From Halobellus sp. MBLA0158 (GTDB lineage Archaea; Halobacteriota; Halobacteria; Halobacteriales; Haloferacaceae), in assembly GCF_041477585.1 (NCBI RefSeq), contig NZ_JBGNYA010000001.1, forward strand, positions 2,170,001 through 2,234,000: a stretch of 64,000 nucleotides of DNA, in the 5' to 3' direction. Shown one piece after another: positions 42,920 through 50,612 of this stretch. The notes beneath the pieces were generated by a model. It made no database searches. It had not been told where the DNA came from and worked only from the letters and a program-made list of their open reading frames with translations. Each line of letters begins with the position of its first letter. The first letter of the stretch is position 1. The position numbers and the translations under genes were made by a program.

Positions 42920-44221
42920 TCAGAGCGCGTCCAGAAAGGCGTCGAACGCGCCGCTCTCGGGATGGACGTGGCAGTAAGTCCCGAGCGTCTCGTACTCGCA
43001 GAGCCCGTCGTGGTCGCCGTCGATGCCGTCGCCGCGCTCGACGTCGAAGGCGAAGCGGGCATCCTCCGCGGAGTCGGCCTCGGAGTAGTGGAACTCGTGG
43101 CCGCGGAGCGTTTCGCCCGCGGCCGCCGTGAGCGCGCCGTCGCGGGCGCGGAGTTCGACGTGATCGAGCGCCTGGTACCGCTCGCGCATCCGGACGTCCG
43201 CGGGGAGGACGCCGGCCATCCGGTGGGTCTCGCCCTCGACGGTCGTCAGCGACTCCGCGAGCGCCATCAGCCCGCCGCACTCGCCGTAGATCGGGCGCCC
43301 GTCGGCCGCCGCGTCGGCGATCTGCGTCAGTGCGGGGCTCTCCGACAAAGCCGCGGCGTGGAGTTCCGGGTAGCCGCCGGGGAGGTAGACGCCGTCGCAG
43401 GCCGGGAGCGCGTCGCCGGCGGTCGGCTGGAAGGTCACGACGTCGGCGCGCTCGCGGAGGCGTTCGAGCGTCGCCGGGTAGCAGAACCGGAAGGCGTCGT
43501 CGCGGGCGACCGCGACGCGGGCGCTGGTCCGCTCGCCCGCCGATTCGACGTTCTGCGGGCGCGGCGGCGACCGCGCGACGTCGAGCAGGCGATCGACGCG
43601 GATCCCGTCGGCGGCTGCGTCGAGCGCTTCGGTAGAGAGCGGCGACTCGTCGCCCATCCGGAGTCCGAGGTGTCGATCGGGGATCTCCAGGTCCTCTCGG
43701 GGCGGAATCCGGCCGAAGTACTGCAAGCCCTCGGGCAGGGCGTCGCGGATGCCCTGCTCGTGCCGGCCGCCGTGGGCGCGCTGGGCGATCACGCCCGCGA
43801 CGTCGACGTCGCGGCCGGCGTGGGCGGCGAACTCCCGGAAGCCCACCGCGGTCGCGGCGACGCTCTCCATTCCCGCCTTCGCGTCGACGACGAGCACGAC
43901 CGGCAGGTCGAGCGCCTCGGCGACCGCCGCGGTGCTCGATCCGTCGCCGTCGTAGAGCCCCATCACGCCCTCGACGACGCAGACGTCCCCCTCGCCGCGG
44001 TAGTAGTTCCGCCGGAGCCCCGCCTCGCCCTGGAGCCACAGGTCGAGCGTGCGCGATGGGCGACCGGCGACCTGGGCGTGGTGACTCGGGTCGATGAAGT
44101 CGGGGCCCGCCTTCGCGGGCTGGACGTCGCGGCCGGCGGCGTCGAGCGCACGGAGGACCGCGAGGGCGGCGACCGTCTTGCCGACGCCGGAGCGCGTCCC
44201 GCCGACGACGACGCCTCTCAT
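42920..44221 (-). CDS. cbiA: Cobyrinic acid a,c-diamide synthase
   Basis: A 433-residue ATP-dependent amidotransferase that amidates carboxylates a and c of cobyrinic acid. The P-loop is GTRSGVGKT (residues 8-16), followed by QPAKAGPDFIDPSHH. The C-terminal glutaminase domain has GVYLPGGYPE and the nucleophile Cys in YGECGGLMALAE, with His in LGTYCHVHPES. Standard length. It follows a CbiX-like gene with 37 bp between and ends the cob locus on this side. Confidence 0.95.
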   Translation of the reverse strand: MRGVVVGGTRSGVGKTVAALAVLRALDAAGRDVQPAKAGPDFIDPSHHAQVAGRPSRTLDLWLQGEAGLRRNYYRGEGDVCVVEGVMGLYDGDGSSTAAVAEALDLPVVLVVDAKAGMESVAATAVGFREFAAHAGRDVDVAGVIAQRAHGGRHEQGIRDALPEGLQYFGRIPPREDLEIPDRHLGLRMGDESPLSTEALDAAADGIRVDRLLDVARSPPRPQNVESAGERTSARVAVARDDAFRFCYPATLERLRERADVVTFQPTAGDALPACDGVYLPGGYPELHAAALSESPALTQIADAAADGRPIYGECGGLMALAESLTTVEGETHRMAGVLPADVRMRERYQALDHVELRARDGALTAAAGETLRGHEFHYSEADSAEDARFAFDVERGDGIDGDHDGLCEYETLGTYCHVHPESGAFDAFLDAL

Positions 44222-44258
44222 ACGCGGGTCGCGACCCCGGCGGTGCGCCGATGCTCCG

Positions 44259-45041
44259 TCACGGCCGGCCCTCCCCGTCCGTCGCGACGGGGCGGTTGGT
44301 CCGCGCGAGCTGTGCCTCGAACGTCTCCTCGCCGTCGTCGCCGGCCGCCAGCGCGCGCTGCTTTTCGACCTCGGCGTGGAGCGCGTCGGTGATCCGCGGG
44401 TGGGTGCCGAACGGGTCGGCGTACTCGATGCCGCCGCGGCCGAGTTCGAGCTCCTCGGGGATCCGCCGCTCCGTCGCTTCGGTCCGGGAAAGGAACAGCG
44501 GCACCGCGACCGCCCGGTCCATCGTCGCGTTGTAGCGGACGCACTCGACGGCCGGGTTCTGGAGGAGGTAACACGTCAGGACCTCGCCGTAGCCCGAGCG
44601 CTCGCGGAGCCGCGCGGCGTGGTAGTCCGCGGTCTGTCGGTGATACGGCTTCGAGCTGCTGCCGAAGCCGACGAGGACGAGCGAGACGTCCTCCGCCGCC
44701 GGGACGCGTTCGCCGCCGCGCTCGGCGATCACCTCGGTGACGGCGGGGCTGCCGCCGAGCGGCTCGCAGTAGCGCACGTCGCCCGGGACGTACGAGAGCG
44801 CCGCCGGGATCTCGGTGAGGGTGTCGTGGGTGTGTGCCGTACACATCGGGACCGCGTAGACCACGTCGCCGCCGACGCGCTCGAAGGCGCCGCGGAGCTC
44901 GCGGACCGGCTCGGACTCGTAGGTCGCCACCGCCACCTCGTCGACGTCGGCGCGGCGGCCGAGTCGCGCGGCGTGCGCGTCGAGGACCTCGCGGGCGTTC
45001 CGCGCCTCGCGGCCGATGAGCAGGACTGTTTCGGTTGTCAT
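44259..45041 (-). CDS. cbiX: CbiX-like cobaltochelatase homologue (260 aa)
   Basis: A 260-residue CbiX-superfamily protein starting MTTETVLLIGREARNARE. The two halves resemble the chelatase repeat: YAVPMCTAHTHDTL corresponds to the His-containing active-site loop, and SLVLVGFGSSSKPYHRQTADYHAARL to the second half. The first strand reads LLIGREA rather than the usual LLxGHGS, so one metal-binding His is absent there. It may insert cobalt into (siro)hydrochlorin, or have a related role. It is the first gene of a cbiX-cbiA transcript behind an A/T-rich promoter. Confidence 0.8.
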   Translation of the reverse strand: MTTETVLLIGREARNAREVLDAHAARLGRRADVDEVAVATYESEPVRELRGAFERVGGDVVYAVPMCTAHTHDTLTEIPAALSYVPGDVRYCEPLGGSPAVTEVIAERGGERVPAAEDVSLVLVGFGSSSKPYHRQTADYHAARLRERSGYGEVLTCYLLQNPAVECVRYNATMDRAVAVPLFLSRTEATERRIPEELELGRGGIEYADPFGTHPRITDALHAEVEKQRALAAGDDGEETFEAQLARTNRPVATDGEGRP

Positions 45042-45120
45042 TGTGGCCTCCGATAAGACAATTTCAATTTAATTATCCCAAATTGGGTTGCTTTTGTGGT
45101 CGGGAGCATCCCGCAAATAA
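45042..45120 (-). promoter_or_regulatory. cbiX-cbiA promoter region with inverted repeats
   Basis: This short A/T-rich tract sits in GC-rich DNA. It contains tandem CAATTT (45059-45064, 45065-45070), the palindrome CCCAA-A-TTGGG (45077-45087) and an AAATTG (45080-45085) that pairs with either CAATTT. A TATA-like TTAATT is included. The arrangement suggests a repressor site near the start of the cbiX-cbiA mRNA. Confidence 0.5.
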
Positions 45121-45130
45121 GTTGCGGTGA

Positions 45131-45210
45131 CAGTGATTACTCCCGTCTCTCACCGCCGAGCGCCACCCCCGTCGACGACGCTCGGCGGTAAACAGTGAGC
45201 GTAATCATTA
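45131..45210 (-). repeat. Dispersed ~80-bp double-palindrome element, copy B
   Basis: The inner arms ACCGCCGAGCG (45152-45162) and CGCTCGGCGGT (45179-45189) are perfect. The outer arms AGTGATTAC and GTAATCATT match with one change. It is inverted relative to copies A and C. It ends 4 bases before the stop codon of cbiE (45215-45217) and therefore lies at the 3' end of the cobN-cbiC-cbiE unit, before the cbiX promoter. Confidence 0.88.
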
Positions 45211-45214
45211 TGAG

Positions 45215-45991
45215 TCACGGCGCGCGGACGACGAGCACCGAGAGGTCCGAAAAGCGGGAATCGCCGTCTCCGACGTCAGCGCCCGCGAGGTCGGCCAGCG
45301 TGGTCCGCGTCACCGACTCGTCGTCGTGGGTCAGCCGCTCGAAGACCAGGGCGTCGAGCGACGGGGGCGCGCCGGCATCGAGGAGGTCGCCGGCGACGTC
45401 CTCGGGCATCCAGTCGAAGGGGCGGGGAAGCACGAGCAGGTGGCGCTCGCCCGCGTCCGCGCGGAGGCGCCGGAGGTCGGCGTCGATCGAGCCGCTCTTG
45501 TGGAGCGTCACGAACGTCGACGCCTCCATCGGCGTGCGAGCCCGGCTCGCGGCGATCTGGAGCGACGAGACGCCCGGGATCACTCGGACCGGCGCGTCGA
45601 CGGCGGCCTGGACCTTCCCGACGAACTGGTAGCCGGAGTGGTTCGGATCGCCCATCAGGACCGCGGTGCCCGACGCCCCGTCGGCGACACGGTCGGCGAA
45701 CGCCGCGAGCGTCTCGGCCTCGTCGCGGTAGCCGCAGGTCAGGACCTCCGTGTCGGCGCCGACCGCCTCCGCGACGAAGTCGACGACGGTCTCGAAGCCC
45801 ACGACGACGTCCACTTCCCGGATCGCCCGCTCGCCGCGCGGCGTCAGGTACTCGGGGTTTCCGGGCCCGATCCCGACCGCGAAGACCGGCTCCCGGTCCG
45901 CGTCGGCTCCGGCGCCGACACCGACTTCGGGCGCGGAGGCCGCCAGGGACGCCGGATCGGGGCCGCTGTCCAGGTCGTAGTCGTCGCTCAC
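45215..45991 (-). CDS. cbiE: Cobalt-precorrin-7 (C5)-methyltransferase
   Basis: A 258-residue SAM-dependent tetrapyrrole methylase. After an acidic N-terminal extension it shows the CbiE signature GIGPGNPEYLTPRGERA and VVVGFETV, then LMGDPNHSGY and VIPGVSSLQIAASR. It methylates C5 and pairs with CbiT (C15), which is encoded at the far end of the locus. From a GTG start overlapping the cbiC stop (GTGA). Copy B of the dispersed element follows its stop. Confidence 0.92.
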   Translation of the reverse strand: MSDDYDLDSGPDPASLAASAPEVGVGAGADADREPVFAVGIGPGNPEYLTPRGERAIREVDVVVGFETVVDFVAEAVGADTEVLTCGYRDEAETLAAFADRVADGASGTAVLMGDPNHSGYQFVGKVQAAVDAPVRVIPGVSSLQIAASRARTPMEASTFVTLHKSGSIDADLRRLRADAGERHLLVLPRPFDWMPEDVAGDLLDAGAPPSLDALVFERLTHDDESVTRTTLADLAGADVGDGDSRFSDLSVLVVRAP

Positions 45992-46680
45992 GGGAGTTCG
46001 ATCTCCCCGCCGCGGGCGTCGCTGGCGACGTGGACGAGTTCGTTCGTCAGCCCCGCGGCGAGCCCACTCCCGCCGCGGCGCCCGACGTTCGTGATCGCCG
46101 GGACGCCGTGGGCGGCCGCGGTCTCGCGGAGGCGCTCGCGGCTCTCTGCGGCCTTGACGAACCCGACCGGCGTCGCGACGACGACCGCCGGGCGCGTCCC
46201 GTCCTCGATGCAGTCCGCGAGCGCGAGCGCGGCGGTCGGGGCGTTGCCGACGACCGCGACAGCGCCGTCGTAGACGCCCTGACGATCCAGTTCCAGCACC
46301 GAGGCGGCCGTCCGCGTCATCCCGGTCCGCTCGGCGAGGTCGGCGCCGTTGCCGATGGCCTTTCGCACCGGGCAGTCGTGGCCGCGGCCCGTGATTCCGG
46401 CCTTGACCATCGTGATGTCGGTCACGATCGGGGATTCGTCGAGGACGGCTCGCGCGCCGGCGACGACGGGCTCGGAGTCGGTCTCGCCGGTGAAGCGCAC
46501 GAGGTGCTGGAACTCGGGGTCGCCGGTGGCGTGGACGCTCTTCTGTCTGATCCGGTCGGCGAGCGTCTCGTCCGGGACGAGCTCCCGGACGCGGTCCATA
46601 CTCGTCTCGGCGATCTCCATCGCGTTCTCGGTGGTCGCGCCGAGGTCGGCGTACGACTCGAACTCCCCGTCAGTCGTCAT
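45988..46680 (-). CDS. cbiC: Cobalt-precorrin-8 methylmutase
   Basis: A 230-residue enzyme moving a methyl group from C11 to C12 to give cobyrinic acid. The catalytic His is His50 in QKSVHATGDPEFQHL. Other family motifs are PIVTDITMVKAGI, VVGNAPTAALAL and PVGFVKAAESRE. It overlaps the cobN 3' end by 11 bases and cbiE by 4, so the three genes form one unit. Confidence 0.95.
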   Translation of the reverse strand: MTTDGEFESYADLGATTENAMEIAETSMDRVRELVPDETLADRIRQKSVHATGDPEFQHLVRFTGETDSEPVVAGARAVLDESPIVTDITMVKAGITGRGHDCPVRKAIGNGADLAERTGMTRTAASVLELDRQGVYDGAVAVVGNAPTAALALADCIEDGTRPAVVVATPVGFVKAAESRERLRETAAAHGVPAITNVGRRGGSGLAAGLTNELVHVASDARGGEIELP

Positions 46681-49600
46681 CGCTCGGCACCTCCGGGGCG
46701 TCCGCGCCGCTCGCGCGGGCTTCGAGGTCGCCGTCGACCCGGAGATTGATATCTCGGAGCCGGTCGGTCGTCGCCTCGTCGGCGCCCCACAGACCCCTGT
46801 CGATCGCCTCCAAGAGCGTGTCGGTGATGCTCTCCAGGGCCCAGGGGTTGACGTCGCGCATCCACGCTCGTCTCTCCGCGTCGAAGGCGTACTTCTCGGC
46901 GACGTCCGCCCAGAGCGCGTCGCTCACGACGCCGGTGGTCGCGTCCCAGCCGAGCACGACGTCGACCGTCGTGGAGAGGTCGCCGGCGCCCTTGTAGTCG
47001 TGTTCTTCCATACTGTCGAGCCAGTCGGGGTTGAGCACGCGGGCGCGCATCGCCTTGCGCACCTTCTCCTCGTTCGTGTAGACATCGACGTTGTCGGGGT
47101 CGCTGGAGTCGCCGACGTAGGAGGCGGGTTCCGAGCCGGAGACCTCGGAGACGGCGGTGATGAAGCCCCCGTGGAACGCGTACCAGTCCGAGGAGTCGAA
47201 CTCGTCCTGCTCGGCGGTGTCTTCGATCTTCACCGTGGCCTCGACGCCGCCGAGCCGCCGCTCGAAGGCGTCGTGCGCCTCCGAGACCGAGCCGCGCTTG
47301 CCGAGGGCGTAGCCGCCCCACTGGACGTACACCTCTGCTAAATCAGAGCGATCGTCCCAGTTGCCCTCGTCGACCGCCTTGTTCGTGCCCGCGCCGTACC
47401 CGCCGGGGCGGGTCGTGAACACGCGGTGTTTCGCCGCGGACTCGGGGTCCTCGACGCCCGCCGCGTCGAGTTCCTCGGTCTCCTCTTCGACGTGCTTCTT
47501 CACGTAATTCTTCTCGTGCGGCTCGTCGAGGTCGACCACCGCGTCGACGGCGTCGTGGATGACGCCCGCGGCCTGCGGGAACGCGTCGCGGAACAGCCCC
47601 GAAACGCGGGTCGTGACGTCGATCCGCGGGCGGCCGAGATCGTCGAGCGGGATCGGCTCGACGTCGTCGATCCGGCCGGCGTCGGTCCAGACGGGCTCGA
47701 CGCCCATCAGCGCGAGCACCTGCGCGATCGTCTCGCCGCGCGTCCGGACCGTGGGCGTGCCCCAGGCGACGACGCCGACCTCCTCGGGGTACTCGCCGTG
47801 CTCGTCGGCGTGGCGCTCGGCGGTCCCTTCGGCGACCTCGCGGCCGACCCGCCAGGCGCTCTTGGCCGGGACCTTCCGCGGGTCGAGCGTGTAGAAGTTC
47901 CGAGCCGTCGGGAGCAGGTCGACGCCGCCGCGGGTGGGCGCGCCGCTCCCGCCGGGCGGGACGTACTCGCCCGCCAGCGCCTCCGCCGTCCGCGGGATCT
48001 CGGCCTCGGCCTCGGCGACGCGCGGGGCGACCTCCTCGCAGATGAACGCGAGCGCCGCCCGGAGGTCGTCGTGGGCGCCCGACGCCGCGCGGGCGTCGCC
48101 CAGCGGGTCGACGTCGACCACGAGGAGGTTCATATTCACCTCGTCGTCCGGGCCCGCCTCGGCCTCCGATTCGGGGAGGTCGAAGCCGTGTTCGGCGAGC
48201 GCCTCGACGAGGTCCAGGCTCGTCTCGTAGACCGCGTCCGCCGCCGCCGACAGCGTCATTCCCAGGTCGTCGTCGTAGGCTTCCGGCTCGTCCAGCATTC
48301 GCTGATAATCGACGCCGAGGACGCCCGCGACGGCCTCCCGCAGGCTCGGGCCGCCGGGGTTCTCCAGGCGGGTGAGCGCGACCAAGTACTCGGTCAGGCG
48401 GTCGCCCGCGGGCGGCTCGCCCATCGTGTGCAGGCCCATCCGGATCTGGGTCGTCTTGACGTCGGTGAGGTACGCGTGGACCCGCTCGACGAGCTCGTCG
48501 ACGTCGACCGCGTCGCCGGCGGTTTCGCCCTCGGTGAGCGTCGCGCCGGCCTCGTCGGGACCGCGGACGTCCGCTTTCTCGTCGATCTCGCCGGCGATCC
48601 CGAGTTCGACCGCGAGGTCGAGGTCGTTCACCGCCTCGCGGAGCAGCGCTTCGAGGTGCTCGCCGTCGTCGGCGCGGGCGTCCTCCATCCCGGCCTCGCG
48701 GTACTGATCGGCCAGCTCCTCCAGTTCCGCGAGCTCGTCGTAGGTACCGGCGTTTCGCATCACCGGCGTGAGGTAGTCGACGATCGCCGCGTAGGAGCGG
48801 CGCTTGGCCTGCGTCCCCTCGCCGGGGTTGTTGACGATGTAGGGGTAGACGTTCGGGAGGTCTCCGATCAGCTGATCCGGCGCGCTCTCGCCATTCAGGC
48901 CGACGGTCTTGCCCGGAAGCCACTCCAGGCTGCCGTGGGTGCCGAGGTGGACGACGGCGTCCGCCTCGTAGGCGTTCCGGAGCCACTTGTAGAAGGCGAC
49001 GTAGTCGTGCGGCGGCTGGAGGTCCGAATCGTGGTAGACCTTCGAGGGATCGATCCCGAAGCCGCGCGGGGGCTGAACCGTCACGAGGACGTTCCCGAAC
49101 TCCGTGCCGGGGATCGCGAACGGCCTGTCGGGGGGGTCGCCCCACTCGTCGACGACGTGTTCCCGGAAGCGCTCGTCCGTCGATTCGAACCACTCGGCAT
49201 ACTGCTCTGGAGAGACGACGTCGACGCTCAGGTCGCGGACGTCCTCGGGCGCGACCCAGCGGTCGTCGAGGGTGAGCTGTTCGGTGAGCCGCTCGATGAG
49301 CGCCTGGCCGGTGTCGGGGAGCGATACCTCCGTCTCACCGCCGCCGAGGTCGTACCCCCGCGCGTCGAGTTCCTCCAGGAGATTGACCGCGCTCTCGGGG
49401 CTGTCGAGGCCGAACGCCGTCCCGATCCCGTCGTCGCTCGGCGGGTAGTTGTGCAGGACGACGGCGACGTTCTTCTCGTCGTTCGGGACGTGTCGCAGGC
49501 GCGCCCAGTTGACCGCGAGGCGCGCGGCGTGGTCCACGCGGTCGTCGATCGGGAAGTGCTGCTTGGGCGCGGTGCCGATCCCGGCCGCGTCGTCGGTGCG

Positions 49601-50578
49601 CTCCTTGCCGCTGATCGGGTGGGTGATGACGTTGCCGTCGAACTCCGGAAGCGCGACAGAAAGCGCCAGCTCGAAGCCCATCACGCCGGTATCGCTGGAT
49701 TCGTAGCGGGAGCGCGAGCGCATCGTCGTCACGGTCTGGAGCACCGGCACGCCGAGGCGGTCCAGGAAGACGTCTTCGGCACTCCCCTCGTCGTCGGCGT
49801 CGCGGCCGCGCTCGTCCATCGACAGCGAGAACATGAACGACGAGAGGACGGCGTCGACGACCGGCTCCCCGCGGTCGTCGAGGAGCCACTCCTCGGTCAC
49901 CCGTTCAGCGTCCCACTGCTCGTCGGTGTCGGTCGCGGGGTTGCAGAAGATCGGGAGCGCGTCGGCGCCCTGGGCCTCGATGGCCCTGACTTGTGCGTCG
50001 ACGTAGCGGGTGTTCTCGTGGGTCCAGTGGGACTCGTAGAACCAGACCGCCACGGTCGGCGCGTCGGGGTCGTGGGTCGCGCGGAGGTCCTCGTAGGACG
50101 CGCCGGGGTGATCGGAGTGGTAGACGCCCTCGGTCGGGAGCGTCACCGGGTCGTCGTGGTCGCGGTCCGCCGCGCCGTACCGGTCGACGAGGAACCGCGC
50201 GCAGTTGGCCATATTGCTGGTGCCGCCGCGCTCCAGGTACTCGTAGACGCGCTCGCGGTCCGACGCGGGGACCGACGTGTCCTCGACGGCGTAGGCGTCG
50301 CCCGTCGACTTCACGACGAGCGGGACGCCCGCGTCGTCGAGCCGCGAGACGGCGCGGTCGTAGCCCGGCATACTCTCTTCGGCGCCGTGCAGCCAGAAGA
50401 TCGCGGCCGTCGCGTCTTCGATCTCGTCGAGAAAGGCGTCGACGTCGGTCCCGTCGTCGAGGTCGCTCTCCGAGCGGACGATCCACTCGACGTCCGTCCG
50501 TTCGGCGGCCCGCTGGACGGCGCCGAGTTCGTTCTCGGTCGCGAGATACAGTCCGATTGTGGGTTCGGCTGGTGGCAT
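46670..50578 (-). CDS. cobN: Cobaltochelatase large subunit CobN
   Basis: A 1302-residue protein of the CobN/BchH family, which binds the corrin and inserts cobalt with an ATPase partner. Recognisable stretches are YPEEVGVVAWGTPTVRTRGE, HLGTHGSLEWLPGKTVGL, NNPGEGTQAKRRSYAAIVDY and, near the end, WMRDVNPWALESITDTLLEA. Length is as expected. It is divergent from the AAA-VWA chelatase subunit gene with only 34 bases between the two start codons, consistent with a joint complex. Confidence 0.95.
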   Translation of the reverse strand: MPPAEPTIGLYLATENELGAVQRAAERTDVEWIVRSESDLDDGTDVDAFLDEIEDATAAIFWLHGAEESMPGYDRAVSRLDDAGVPLVVKSTGDAYAVEDTSVPASDRERVYEYLERGGTSNMANCARFLVDRYGAADRDHDDPVTLPTEGVYHSDHPGASYEDLRATHDPDAPTVAVWFYESHWTHENTRYVDAQVRAIEAQGADALPIFCNPATDTDEQWDAERVTEEWLLDDRGEPVVDAVLSSFMFSLSMDERGRDADDEGSAEDVFLDRLGVPVLQTVTTMRSRSRYESSDTGVMGFELALSVALPEFDGNVITHPISGKERTDDAAGIGTAPKQHFPIDDRVDHAARLAVNWARLRHVPNDEKNVAVVLHNYPPSDDGIGTAFGLDSPESAVNLLEELDARGYDLGGGETEVSLPDTGQALIERLTEQLTLDDRWVAPEDVRDLSVDVVSPEQYAEWFESTDERFREHVVDEWGDPPDRPFAIPGTEFGNVLVTVQPPRGFGIDPSKVYHDSDLQPPHDYVAFYKWLRNAYEADAVVHLGTHGSLEWLPGKTVGLNGESAPDQLIGDLPNVYPYIVNNPGEGTQAKRRSYAAIVDYLTPVMRNAGTYDELAELEELADQYREAGMEDARADDGEHLEALLREAVNDLDLAVELGIAGEIDEKADVRGPDEAGATLTEGETAGDAVDVDELVERVHAYLTDVKTTQIRMGLHTMGEPPAGDRLTEYLVALTRLENPGGPSLREAVAGVLGVDYQRMLDEPEAYDDDLGMTLSAAADAVYETSLDLVEALAEHGFDLPESEAEAGPDDEVNMNLLVVDVDPLGDARAASGAHDDLRAALAFICEEVAPRVAEAEAEIPRTAEALAGEYVPPGGSGAPTRGGVDLLPTARNFYTLDPRKVPAKSAWRVGREVAEGTAERHADEHGEYPEEVGVVAWGTPTVRTRGETIAQVLALMGVEPVWTDAGRIDDVEPIPLDDLGRPRIDVTTRVSGLFRDAFPQAAGVIHDAVDAVVDLDEPHEKNYVKKHVEEETEELDAAGVEDPESAAKHRVFTTRPGGYGAGTNKAVDEGNWDDRSDLAEVYVQWGGYALGKRGSVSEAHDAFERRLGGVEATVKIEDTAEQDEFDSSDWYAFHGGFITAVSEVSGSEPASYVGDSSDPDNVDVYTNEEKVRKAMRARVLNPDWLDSMEEHDYKGAGDLSTTVDVVLGWDATTGVVSDALWADVAEKYAFDAERRAWMRDVNPWALESITDTLLEAIDRGLWGADEATTDRLRDINLRVDGDLEARASGADAPEVPSDDD

Positions 50579-50612
50579 AACGTTGTTAAACCTCTATTTC
50601 TCTAACTCAAGT
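50579..50612. promoter_or_regulatory. 34-base bidirectional promoter between cobN and the AAA-VWA chelatase gene
   Basis: The whole gap between the ATG of cobN (ends 50578) and the ATG at 50613 is A/T-rich. GTTAAAC (about 50584-50590) is a TATA box about 25 bases before the plus-strand ATG. On the minus strand a weaker TTAGAG-like box lies a similar distance from the cobN ATG. Both messages must be leaderless or nearly so. Confidence 0.65.

Noticed and set aside
44222-44258. 14-codon frame between cbiX and cbiA
   Set aside because: It is too short, has no ribosome site and overlaps the cbiA start. It is best read as spacer.
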